NCBI RefSeq assembly: GCF_011604685.1
Contig: NZ_CP050063.1
Location: forward strand, 8,039,001-8,103,000
From: Spirosoma aureum
GTDB taxonomy: Bacteria; Bacteroidota; Bacteroidia; Cytophagales; Spirosomataceae
Length of the DNA: 64,000 nt
Direction: 5' to 3'
Part shown: piece by piece, positions 44,475 through 53,708 of the stretch
Layout of the letters: every line of letters begins with the position of its first letter
Numbering within the stretch: position 1 is the stretch's first letter
The notes under the pieces: generated by a model
Seen by the model: only the letters and a program-made list of their open reading frames with translations
What the model was told of the DNA's origin: nothing
Databases searched by the model: none
Program-made: the position numbers and the translations under genes

Positions 44475-45494
44475 TTATAAGCGCACAGTTTTTCCGCGAT
44501 GACGCTTGCTTGCATCGGCGGCTTCCATAAAGGCGACCATCTCCAGTGTTTCTGTAGCGGGCACTGGTGGTTTCCCCGTGTCGAAAAATTGCACTATTTC
44601 GCGGACCAAGGGCTGGTAACCGGTAAAGGGGCCAAGGGTAATAATTCCTTTTTCGCCATAGGCCGTGCCGCCAAAGCCGGTCACCCCTTTTCGAATCCCA
44701 CGGAATGTACCGATTCGGTTATCGTTCCAGACACCTACGACCAGATCGACCTCACCATTGAATGTTCTTGTCACGCTTTTGCAACCCGTGCCCATAACGG
44801 CAAAGAGCATTTCGACACCGTGTATGCCATACCAGAACAGGTCAGGGTGCGTTTTCTCCAGCGTTGCCGGGCTGTATACATCCGCTCCCGTAACGGCTCC
44901 TATGTTCCCCTGAACAACCTGCTGAACATGCTCTTCAAAGCGAAGAGCCGACGACGAAAAGACGGGGACGTGATACTGATCGGCAGCGGCAAAAATAGCT
45001 TTTGTGTCGCTTAACGATGCGGCAATCGGTTTATCGATGAATACCCGTTTCCCGGCTTTGAAGACAGGTAAGACCTGCTCCAGATGCAATCGTCCGTCGT
45101 TGGTTTCCAGCAGCACAACATCTACTTTAGCCAAAAGATCACCAATAGAATCGACGATTTCGACCCCGTATTTTTTGACTTCTTCCGTGTATCCGGCAAT
45201 CATGCTGACACTCGAAACAATGTCTCGGCTCCCCTGCGGATAGGCCGCTACGACCCGGTAACCGCCCAGTTCGGGCAGGGCTTTCGGGTCGTTCAGGAGC
45301 TTCGTAAAAACGGAACTATGCGATGTGTCCAGCCCGATAATACCGACCCGTTTCCCGGATGCAACCGACGCATCGTGATGCCCTAACCCAACTGACGGTT
45401 GCGCCAGGGTTAGCCCTAGACTAGCTGCTAGTGTGGTATGAATAAATCGACGACGGTTGACAAGTGAATTGTTCGGATTAATCGTATCTGTCAT
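44475..45494 (-). CDS. Gfo/Idh/MocA family oxidoreductase, Tat-exported
   Basis: 339 residues from ATG 45494; a GTG at 45518 is in frame but would bury the signal. Tat signal NRRRFIHTTLAAS (13-25). Rossmann part starts KRVGIIGLDTSHS (48-60); the DKP motif (154-156, VFIDKPIAAS) is the family EKP-type site. The C-terminal half carries WYGIHGVEMLFAVMG. Exported members of this family act on sugars or 3-keto-glycosides with tightly bound NAD(P). It is the last gene of the amino-sugar-type operon, 40 bases after the sugar dehydrogenase gene. Confidence 0.85.
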   Translation of the reverse strand: MTDTINPNNSLVNRRRFIHTTLAASLGLTLAQPSVGLGHHDASVASGKRVGIIGLDTSHSSVFTKLLNDPKALPELGGYRVVAAYPQGSRDIVSSVSMIAGYTEEVKKYGVEIVDSIGDLLAKVDVVLLETNDGRLHLEQVLPVFKAGKRVFIDKPIAASLSDTKAIFAAADQYHVPVFSSSALRFEEHVQQVVQGNIGAVTGADVYSPATLEKTHPDLFWYGIHGVEMLFAVMGTGCKSVTRTFNGEVDLVVGVWNDNRIGTFRGIRKGVTGFGGTAYGEKGIITLGPFTGYQPLVREIVQFFDTGKPPVPATETLEMVAFMEAADASKRHRGKTVRL

Positions 45495-45534
45495 GGAAAT
45501 CAGGAAGGCTGATGACACCTATGCTAGGAAGAAA

Positions 45535-48212
45535 CTACGGTTTTGCTTTAGGCTCAAAATACATCCAGTCGATGTGAAACAATTCTTTGCGGGCAGCATC
45601 GGGATTGGTGAACACAAAAAACAGATTGTGAAGCCCTTGCGTCGATTTAACTGGTGCCAGCACTTCTTTCCATTCTGTTTTCAAGTCCTGTACTTTACCA
45701 CCGGGAATATCCATCGTACTGACAACTGGTCCCTGCGCACTATCCAATCGAACTTCGATCCGGCCACCGGCTCCCTGCGATTGCACCCGGTATCTGATGG
45801 TGCTTACCTGATTCAGATCAAGCTTATCGAACACGACGAAACTAGTATTGTAGATCTTGCGAATGTAGGAAATGAAGCCCGTATTGGCCGTAGCAATGAC
45901 CACACCCACATTACCGCGATCATTGTCTTCCATCTGAATTAGCGGATTACGCACCACAATGTATTCACGGGCAGTAAGCGGCTCAATTCCATTAGCGCCT
46001 TCATCTTTGTAGTCCGCCATCAGTACATAAGCGCCTTCGGACCCTTTTCCAACGTGCTCGTTTAATGGCAGTGTTCCCTGAACTGGCAATTTGACATCCT
46101 GCTGGTTGAGCGATAAAATATATCCAACCATTTCTTTGGCATCCTGCACCGACAAATCCGGGTGAGCCGACATGTTGTAATTGCCCCATATGCCACTTCC
46201 TCCTTTAATAATCTTTTGTGCAAGCTGATCAACGGCTTCGCTTTTTCCCGTATACCGTACCGAAATTGCTTTGAGGCTTGGGCCGATCGACGTTTTTTCC
46301 AAGGCATGGCAGGCTTTACAGTCCGAGGCTGCCAGTAGCTTTTCGCCCTGCAGGTGCGATGTAACGGTATGCCCACCTGACAAAGCACTGGCAATGTCTT
46401 TTCCAAAAGGCAGGTAGCTGAACGAAACCGTCGTTCGGGCTGGGTCAATGGATTTGTCTTCCGGGTCTTTAATGCTGATCTGGTAATTGAGTTTGGTGTT
46501 ATCCCAGTAAAAGCTGCGATTTCCGGTTGTATTGATGCTTACCTGCGGGGGCGTATTTCCCACGTGAAGCATTGTCGTCGATAGTCCCTGTGCGCCGTGC
46601 TGATCCGTTACGGTAAGGGTTACCGGATAAACACCTGGCTTGCCGATCGTTGCCGATACCTCTTTCCCCATCCGCTTTTCTGAGCCGATCTGCCAGGAGT
46701 ACGTCAGTTGATCACCGGGATCATAATCTTTCGAGCCAGCCGCCGACAGCGCGATTGTCATTGGTGCGGCTCCATATCGTTTATCAATCCGAATATCAGC
46801 GATCGGGTTTCGATTGCCTTCTGAATAGTCGACCCGAATCAGTCCGGCATCGGTGTTGTTGGCAAACCAATTGGTGCCGTACGCCAATATGTACAAAGAA
46901 CCGTCGCGATTGAACTGCATATCCATCGGAGCAATTAATTTCAGATGGCTCAGAAAGGGCTCCATGCGTACATAATTGCCGTCTTTATCGAGCGTTACGG
47001 CCATCATCCATCGGCGTATCCAATCATAGATCAGTAGCTTACCATCGTAATAATCAGGTAATCGGTTCTTTTTATCGGCAAACTGATCACGGTAGTAGAT
47101 CGGGCCCGCCATGGCACTGGCCCCGCCTTTGCCCACCAAAGGAAACCGTTTCGACGCCTGTTTGCCGTACCAGATCATCGCTGGCTGGGCCGCTGGCAGT
47201 TCACGAATACCCGTATTATGGGGTGAGTTGTTGACCGGATGCAACGGGTCTTGTTTAGGGCCTTCCTGCTTGGTCGCAAAGTCATATTTCGGGAAGGCCT
47301 CGTTGTTGCCCAGAAAATACGGATATCCGAAAAAGCCGGGCTTCCGGGCCTGATTGATTTCGTCATAACTCAGCGTACCTTCTTCGGCAGGCACATTCGT
47401 ATCGGGGCCGACATCCCCCCAATACACATACCCATTCTTCGGATCGACCGACAACCGGAATGGATTCCGGCAGCCCATCACATAAATCTCAGGCCGCCCT
47501 CTGGAACCATCTTTTGGAAACAGATTGCCATCGGGGATGGAATAGGTGCCATCAGCTTCGGGTTTAATACGAAGGATTTTACCGCGCAGATCCTTGCTGT
47601 TGGCGGTTGACGCCTGATCATCGGAGAGTTCGCGACCGGGCCGTTCGTCGGTTGGGTTGTGCCCTTCGATTTCCTCGGCATTGGTGTTATCTCCGGTAGA
47701 GAGGTACAATAAACCATTCGAAAAGGTCAGGTAACCCGCCGAGTGACAACAATATTTACGCTGAGTCGGAATCTCCAGCAATACTTTTTTCGACGCCTGA
47801 CTGAGCTGATCGCCTTTCAGTTCATAACGAGCCAGTTGGCTAACCCACTTTTCACCCCTAACTCCGTAATAAAGATAAATCCAGTTGTTCTGCACAAAAT
47901 CCGGATCAACAGCCACCCCAGAAGCCCATCCTCGATGCCGCTGAACACATTGATATGGGCAATGGTTTTGAGTTGTTTAAGCTCAGCATCGTATAATCGA
48001 ACACCTCCTTTTCGCTCTACAATCAACACGTTGTTGTTGGGCAAAATGCCCATTCCCATCGGTTCGTCCAGCCCCTGCACCAACTGCATGGCCGTAAAGC
48101 GACTACTGTCGGGCGCATCGGTTCGCTGCTCCGACCAGAGCTGTGGTGATCGCTGCGACGTGAACGAAAACCACAATGTCGTCAGCAGCAAAAAGGCATT
48201 CATCAATTTCAT
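45535..48212 (-). CDS. Secreted sugar dehydrogenase (GSDH propeller) with PKD, cytochrome c and CBM6-like domains; apparent frameshift
   Basis: From ATG 48212 there is a signal peptide (MNAFLLLTTLWFSF) and the first propeller strands (LVQGLDEPMGMGILPNNNVL, FSGIEDGLLG). The frame then shifts by one base at a G4 run (C4 at 47916-47919). The remaining 793 codons continue as VAVDPDFVQNNWIYLYYG. GIEDGLLG-VAVDPDF is the normal motif of soluble glucose/sorbosone dehydrogenases, so one G is missing. Later domains: propeller (YVMGCRNPFRLSVDP, YWGDVGPD), PKD (GSKDYDPGDQLTYSW), heme site CKACH and a CBM6-like end (IEVRLDSAQGPVV). It would oxidise a sugar with PQQ and pass electrons to its own heme. If the deletion is real the gene is broken. 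Confidence 0.85.
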
Positions 48213-48338
48213 AATGTTCGTCAGGGGGTTTAGGATGAGTAATACGCCTGGAAAGCGCCGAAACCGAAGGCTGGCCGCATCCAGTCGAAAGTAGGAGCCA
48301 GCATCTACTCTACTGTGCTTTCCAGTCGCATCACTTCG

Positions 48339-50156
48339 TTACTGAACGCGTTTTTCCATATCGGGCAACGTGACTTCAACCATGCGTCCGATGGGTTTTC
48401 CATTCCGGTAGGCCACAACCTTTACCCGATCGGCCCCTTTTGGCATCAGGAAAGGCTGGGTATACAAAGGAAAATGGTCGTCAGGCACCGTATTATCCGT
48501 CGAATAATAAAGATAAGTATCGGGCAGCTCACTACTAAGCAAGATTTCCATCATGCCCATTGGGTGTTTTTTCAGCGTAACAATCGGGTTGTAGACACTA
48601 CGCGAGTAATTCACCTCCTGCGCATCGAATCGCTTGAAATGAGTTTCCATCCGATCGACAAAATTGGGCCAGTTCCGCCGTTCTTTTGGCGACCATAACA
48701 CCTCGGCCAGGGCAAACGCCCGTGGCCAGACCATGTATTCGGCATGGCGGTTATTCGGTACACTTTCAGCCCAGAGATTGCCCTGCCCACCCAGAATTAA
48801 GTTAACATCGACGCTGTCGGGAACCGGCTCGAACGTGTACGACGTGCTCAGCCGATTGATGCCATACGTACTGGGTTCGGCCGATGCTTCACCCTGGTAT
48901 AAATCGAGGTAACAGAACTGGTACGGTGTCATAATAACCGGGTGGCCCTGTTTGGCTGCTTCAATACCGCCTTTCATACCACGCCAGCTCATGACGGTCG
49001 CATCGGGTGCGAGACCGCCTTCCAGAATTTCATCCCAGCCAATCAGCTTTTTCCCTTTCGACTGCACGATCTTTTCGACCCGCTTAATGAAATAACTCTG
49101 CAACTCTTCCACACTGCTGAGGTTATTGGCAGCCATGGTGGTTTTACACTCCTCGCAGCTGGACCAGAAACCTTTGTACGCTTCGTCGCCACCAACGTGG
49201 ATATAAGGGCCTGGAAATAGTTGAGCAATCTCGGTGAATACCTTGTCGATGAACAAATACGTGCTGTCGTTGCAGGGATTGAGCGTATTGTCTTCGAGTT
49301 TATAGAATTTACCATTGGGTGGCACAACCACCTGCTTTTTGCCGCAGGTCAGGCTGGGGTAAGCCGCAATGGCCGACATGATGTGGCCCGGCATATCGAT
49401 CTCCGGTACGACGGTGATATGTCGCTCCTGAGCATATTGGACAATTTCACGGATATCGTCCTGCGTGTAAAAACCACCATACGATGGCAATTCGCCCGGT
49501 TGTGGATTCTCAATATCCCACCAGCGACCCGTTCGGGGCACACGCCAGGCACCTACTTCCGTCAATTTAGGCAGGCTATTGATCTGAATACGCCATCCCT
49601 GATCGTCGGTCAGGTGCCAGTGGAAAACGTTGAATTTGTACAGCGCCATTTGATCGATAAACCGCTTTACAAACGCCTTATCGAAAAAGTGACGACTCAC
49701 ATCCAGCATCAATCCGCGCCAGCCAAACCGGGGCTGGTCGCGAATGTGCAGAGCCGGAACTGACTGGTCACGGAATGATTTCGCAACAGGCAGCAATTGA
49801 CGAATCGTTTGCAGACCATAGAACAGTCCGGCGGCTTCAGGAGCCGTCAGAATAATACCCGTTGGTGCCACCACCAGATCATACCCTTCCGGCCCTACGC
49901 CCGCTACGGGAGCTAATCGAACCGTAATGGCTTTGGTGGGTCTGGCCATATCTGTTGTCGGAATTCCGGGCAGATTATCCGTCACCATTTTGCGCACATC
50001 GGGGGCGGGTGTCAGTATTGATAGGCGGGTTTGGGCGGTGATTGCAAACGCGCCAATAGCTGGTTCAAGCGTTTGTGGAGCAGGAATAAGCGCTGGAATC
50101 GGTACCTGGGCCGAAGCCGTAACCGCCAGCAAGAGCAGAACAATTAATTTATGCAT
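48339..50156 (-). CDS. Beta-N-acetylhexosaminidase, GH20, secreted
   Basis: 605 residues. Signal peptide 1-16 (ends TASA). GH20b-type N-terminal domain (ALIPAPQTLEPAIGAF...), then the catalytic barrel: FGWRGLMLDVSRHF, NVFHWHLTDDQGWRI and the catalytic pair Asp324-Glu325 in HVGGDEAYKGF. A C-terminal sandwich follows. It removes terminal GlcNAc or GalNAc by substrate-assisted catalysis. In the operon with an AGE epimerase and a sugar carrier this is the main clue that the substrate is an N-acetylated amino sugar glycan. The 126 bases after the next gene start hold a 9-bp inverted repeat (48248-48256 with 48317-48325). Confidence 0.93.
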   Translation of the reverse strand: MHKLIVLLLLAVTASAQVPIPALIPAPQTLEPAIGAFAITAQTRLSILTPAPDVRKMVTDNLPGIPTTDMARPTKAITVRLAPVAGVGPEGYDLVVAPTGIILTAPEAAGLFYGLQTIRQLLPVAKSFRDQSVPALHIRDQPRFGWRGLMLDVSRHFFDKAFVKRFIDQMALYKFNVFHWHLTDDQGWRIQINSLPKLTEVGAWRVPRTGRWWDIENPQPGELPSYGGFYTQDDIREIVQYAQERHITVVPEIDMPGHIMSAIAAYPSLTCGKKQVVVPPNGKFYKLEDNTLNPCNDSTYLFIDKVFTEIAQLFPGPYIHVGGDEAYKGFWSSCEECKTTMAANNLSSVEELQSYFIKRVEKIVQSKGKKLIGWDEILEGGLAPDATVMSWRGMKGGIEAAKQGHPVIMTPYQFCYLDLYQGEASAEPSTYGINRLSTSYTFEPVPDSVDVNLILGGQGNLWAESVPNNRHAEYMVWPRAFALAEVLWSPKERRNWPNFVDRMETHFKRFDAQEVNYSRSVYNPIVTLKKHPMGMMEILLSSELPDTYLYYSTDNTVPDDHFPLYTQPFLMPKGADRVKVVAYRNGKPIGRMVEVTLPDMEKRVQ

Positions 50157-50202
50157 TATAAATAAGGTTTAGAACAACCGTCTCTTAGACGTAAATCCGC
50201 GC

Positions 50203-51927
50203 TTACGGTTTAGGCCATTGGGTTTCAATTCCCTGCGAGCGAATCATCGTCTGAAATCCATCGAGCAACTGTTCTTTCTCCCGCACGACGCGCGGAATTA
50301 CTTTCTTATCAAGCGAATACGCAACCAGCATCCCTACAGCCTCCCCGATGCTCCACTCCACCGGATGCAGTCGATAACAGCCATTGGTAATGTGTGTTGT
50401 ACCGATGTTTTTATTGGCAGGCAGCAGGTTTTCGACCCGTTTTGGCAATAAAGCCCCCAATGGGATCTGGAAGGGCAGGGAACCAAAATCAATGTAGTTA
50501 TTGCCGCCCGTACTGGGGTGTAAATCAATATGGTAATAGCCCACGCCTACGCTGTCGGAAAATTCGGCAGCAGTATTGTCGGTCTTCTTTCCCGTTATCA
50601 ATGCCCGGTTATCGGCACCGACATGCTCTTCCAGGACGGTAAATACCGCTTTGATGCGCCTTGATTCCCGGATGTACGGGTATTTGGCCAGACCATCTTC
50701 AGTGCCCATCATATCACCACGCAGGCGAAGGCCGGTCCATCCCAGCCCGCCATCGGGGCGTGGGGCTTCGGTCTGAAGCCAATAGAGCAGCGATAAGCTC
50801 AACTGCTTGGCCCGCTCAACGTGTTTCTTAAAATCCTTTTCGCTGGCCCCGATCAGGTTACCGAGCGAGTAATCGTTCTGTGGCCAGTTTACGCTCGAAA
50901 TGTCGCCCGCATACGTACCGGGTTTGAAGTTGTCTTTGCTGATAATCCGGCGGTAATTCCACAGGTTGAGGCTATCGCCAGTGCTGACTCCTTCGGGATG
51001 AAAACCCAGCTTTTTCGGTTCCAGCGTTTTAGGATTCGAATAGGCCAGATCCAGCAGTTTACCAGACCAAACGGGTGTAACCTTAGGGGTATAGTTGCGC
51101 CAGAAATCGTACTCTTTGGGCTTATCGATGACGTGGTTAGTACCCGGAATATAATCCATCGCAAAGCACATCGTAAATGCCTGACAGTTGTCCGGATCGG
51201 CCTTTTCGGGGGCGTGTAGCTCCCGCGTTTCCTGGCGCGATTCAGCTCCAGTCACGAATTCGGTGCCGGTCAGCGGCAACAGATCACCCAGTTCGGTAGC
51301 ATCGACAAAATAAGAGGCCGACAGGATAACTTCGTTGCCTGTCTGCTGGCTAACGGCTTTGAGGGCACGGACTTTATCGCCACTAACATCGGCACCCGTA
51401 ATTTTGTGTTCGATCAGCACGGTTAGCTGACCCGCGCTGATGTAGGGCGCCAGCATCTGTTGCAGAACCGCCAGTGCCACCCGTGGTTCATGGCAGAGTT
51501 TCGACACAACCCCATCGCCGGGATTCAGATTCGGGCGTGTTTTGGCCGACTCCGTCAATGGATAATTCTGGCGATAGTAGTTTCGGATGGCGTTCCGAAA
51601 ATCACGGTAAAGCTTCGTTGCTCCATGCGTTTCAATCCACTGATGTTCATCAGGCGGAACGCCCTGCTGGGTCAATTGGCCGCCAATCCAGTCGGTTTCT
51701 TCGGTTAAAACCACTGTCAGTTTATTCCGTAAGGCAGCCAGAGCCGCAGCGCAACCACCCAACCCGCCACCGGCTATGACCAGATCGACCTTGCGTTCGG
51801 CCTGGCCGACTCGCCAAAAGGATTGCCCGACAAGGCTATGGGCAGTTGCAGGAAATGTCAGCAGTGGCGCCGTTAAAGCAGCGCCACTGCTGATCGATAA
51901 TCGTTCAATAAAATTCCGTCGATTCAT
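50203..51927 (-). CDS. FAD-dependent oxidoreductase, exported (PF12831 type)
   Basis: 574 residues. Tat-like signal NRRNFIERLSISSG. FAD-binding motif GGGLGG (53-58) in DLVIAGGGLGGCAAAL, followed by TEETDWIGGQLTQQG and SYFVDATELGDLLPLTGTEF, typical of the FAD_oxidored group annotated near xanthan lyases and polysaccharide loci. The end has LLPANKNIGTTHITNGCYRLHPVEWSIGEAVG. It probably oxidises a sugar or sugar-derived group in the periplasm. It lies between SusD (82 bases) and GH20 (46 bases). Confidence 0.85.
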   Translation of the reverse strand: MNRRNFIERLSISSGAALTAPLLTFPATAHSLVGQSFWRVGQAERKVDLVIAGGGLGGCAAALAALRNKLTVVLTEETDWIGGQLTQQGVPPDEHQWIETHGATKLYRDFRNAIRNYYRQNYPLTESAKTRPNLNPGDGVVSKLCHEPRVALAVLQQMLAPYISAGQLTVLIEHKITGADVSGDKVRALKAVSQQTGNEVILSASYFVDATELGDLLPLTGTEFVTGAESRQETRELHAPEKADPDNCQAFTMCFAMDYIPGTNHVIDKPKEYDFWRNYTPKVTPVWSGKLLDLAYSNPKTLEPKKLGFHPEGVSTGDSLNLWNYRRIISKDNFKPGTYAGDISSVNWPQNDYSLGNLIGASEKDFKKHVERAKQLSLSLLYWLQTEAPRPDGGLGWTGLRLRGDMMGTEDGLAKYPYIRESRRIKAVFTVLEEHVGADNRALITGKKTDNTAAEFSDSVGVGYYHIDLHPSTGGNNYIDFGSLPFQIPLGALLPKRVENLLPANKNIGTTHITNGCYRLHPVEWSIGEAVGMLVAYSLDKKVIPRVVREKEQLLDGFQTMIRSQGIETQWPKP

Positions 51928-52009
51928 TCGTACTAAGCTAAAAATCTTCTGTGTAGCGGTGGGTTTCTATTGCCAGGATATAGCCTATAAAACACCACCG
52001 CTACAGATT

Positions 52010-53704
52010 CTACCAACCAGAATTTTGCGTCAGCAGTGGGTTAATGTCACGTTCAGATTGTGGAACGGGCAGCAAGGTAAGTTTTGGATACCAGAATCGG
52101 TTTTCGCGCACGTAGCGAAGGCTTTCACTTCCTGTGTAAACGGGAATACTGTTGAGATCGTGGGCAGCACTCGTTTTAAAGGTCGGGGCCGCAGGTACTT
52201 TAGCCGGATCTTTGGCAGCACCCATCACCGGCTGCGGCATCGCAATATCAGCGATTCCCCACCGGCGAATATCGAACCAGCGGAAGCCCTCCATCGCCAG
52301 CTCGGCAACGCGCTCACGACGAATCAACTGACGGAGTTTATTCTGATCTTTCTGAATGGCCACCTCTACGATTGGTTGACCGGCACGTTTTCGAACCAGA
52401 TTCATGGCATTGATCACCGAATCGTCGAGCTGGTTGAGCTCAATTCTGGCTTCGGCATACATCAGCAGGATCTCGGCGTAGCGCATCATGATGAATCCAA
52501 CCCGCGCCGTAAACGCATCTTCGGCCGTCAACGTGTATTTGGCATGCAGTAAGCCGACGCCACTTTTAGCCGGTCCAAAGGCATTGTCGAAATCAGCGTT
52601 AGTACTGGTTGACCAGGCACCACTCGCATTTCTGAACGAGGTCGTGTTCTTGTAAATGTCGTATACCAGTGTTTTCAGGTTCATCGAGATCGTATCGCCC
52701 GGAATCGCTACCGTATACTTTAACCGAAGATCACGATTCCGGCTGGGTTTGGCCGGATCATATACCGACGACTCATCGATACGTTTTCCATCTTTCGCTT
52801 CGAACATATCGACCAGTCGTTGCTGCGGAAACCGCCCGGACTGGCCACCAGCCGCCCGCGAAATACTGCCCAGTGGAAGGTATGTAATCGAATTTGCATC
52901 GGCTTCCGAATGAAGAATCTGGTACATGATCTCTTTCCCGGTATTGGCCGTTTGCCCCGTCCGCGTGAACAACTCACCAAAGTTTGGATTCAGATTCAGC
53001 CCGGCCCCGTCGATGATCTGTTTGGCCGCATCGGCGGCAACCTGATACTCTTTGTTGAAGAGCGCCGTACGTGCTTTATAGCCCAGCGCAACGGCCTTGC
53101 TCATCCGCCCCGGATCGGCAGGAGCCCAGGCCAGAACGGCTGCGGCAGCATCTAATTCACTGTACATAAACTTGATAACATCCGCCTTAGGCGTACGGGT
53201 TTGTGAATAAAACTCCGTTGGCAGTAAAGGTTTGGTGATCAGGGGCACATCACCAAACAGAAATACCAGATAAAAATACGCATAGGCACGCAACACCCGC
53301 GCTTCGGCCTGAAGCCGGTTATAGGTAGCGGCTGGCACATTATTTTTGCCAACTTCCATGCCTTCGAGCATCGTATTCGCCTGCTGAATGGTGGTGTAGG
53401 CAAAGGTCCAGATGGCTTTTGGATGTGCGTTGAACACGTCGAAATTGCCTTCCCCCAAATCAACCGCCCGCAATAGGGCAATATCTGTCCAGCCGTCCAT
53501 AATCGACTGATAGGGTGTATTGCCGGTATTCCAGTAAGCCGATTTGTAAATGCCGTTCAGGGCAACATTCATTTCGGTCTGGTTATTAAAAAACTGACCC
53601 GTAGCCGGAGCATCCAGCGGGACCTGTTCGAGGTAATCTTTGCAGCCCGAAAACAAGGTCATCGACAGGCACAAACTTGTTATGTAGAGAAGTCTTTTTT
53701 TCAT
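52010..53704 (-). CDS. susD: RagB/SusD family nutrient-binding lipoprotein
   Basis: 564 residues, longer than the other SusD proteins here. Lipoprotein signal with Cys21 (SMTLFSGC). SusD blocks: TTIQQANTMLEGM, EARVLRAYAYFYLVFLFGDVPL, RRERVAELAMEGFRWFDIRRWG, and the end INPLLTQNSGW. It starts 4 bases after the SusC stop and is its surface partner, probably for an amino-sugar glycan. Confidence 0.95.
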   Translation of the reverse strand: MKKRLLYITSLCLSMTLFSGCKDYLEQVPLDAPATGQFFNNQTEMNVALNGIYKSAYWNTGNTPYQSIMDGWTDIALLRAVDLGEGNFDVFNAHPKAIWTFAYTTIQQANTMLEGMEVGKNNVPAATYNRLQAEARVLRAYAYFYLVFLFGDVPLITKPLLPTEFYSQTRTPKADVIKFMYSELDAAAAVLAWAPADPGRMSKAVALGYKARTALFNKEYQVAADAAKQIIDGAGLNLNPNFGELFTRTGQTANTGKEIMYQILHSEADANSITYLPLGSISRAAGGQSGRFPQQRLVDMFEAKDGKRIDESSVYDPAKPSRNRDLRLKYTVAIPGDTISMNLKTLVYDIYKNTTSFRNASGAWSTSTNADFDNAFGPAKSGVGLLHAKYTLTAEDAFTARVGFIMMRYAEILLMYAEARIELNQLDDSVINAMNLVRKRAGQPIVEVAIQKDQNKLRQLIRRERVAELAMEGFRWFDIRRWGIADIAMPQPVMGAAKDPAKVPAAPTFKTSAAHDLNSIPVYTGSESLRYVRENRFWYPKLTLLPVPQSERDINPLLTQNSGW

Positions 53705-53708
53705 GGCT

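Noticed and set aside
47817..48212. Separate 131-residue hypothetical protein
   Set aside because: It is the signal peptide and first propeller strands of the sugar dehydrogenase, cut off by a one-base frameshift.
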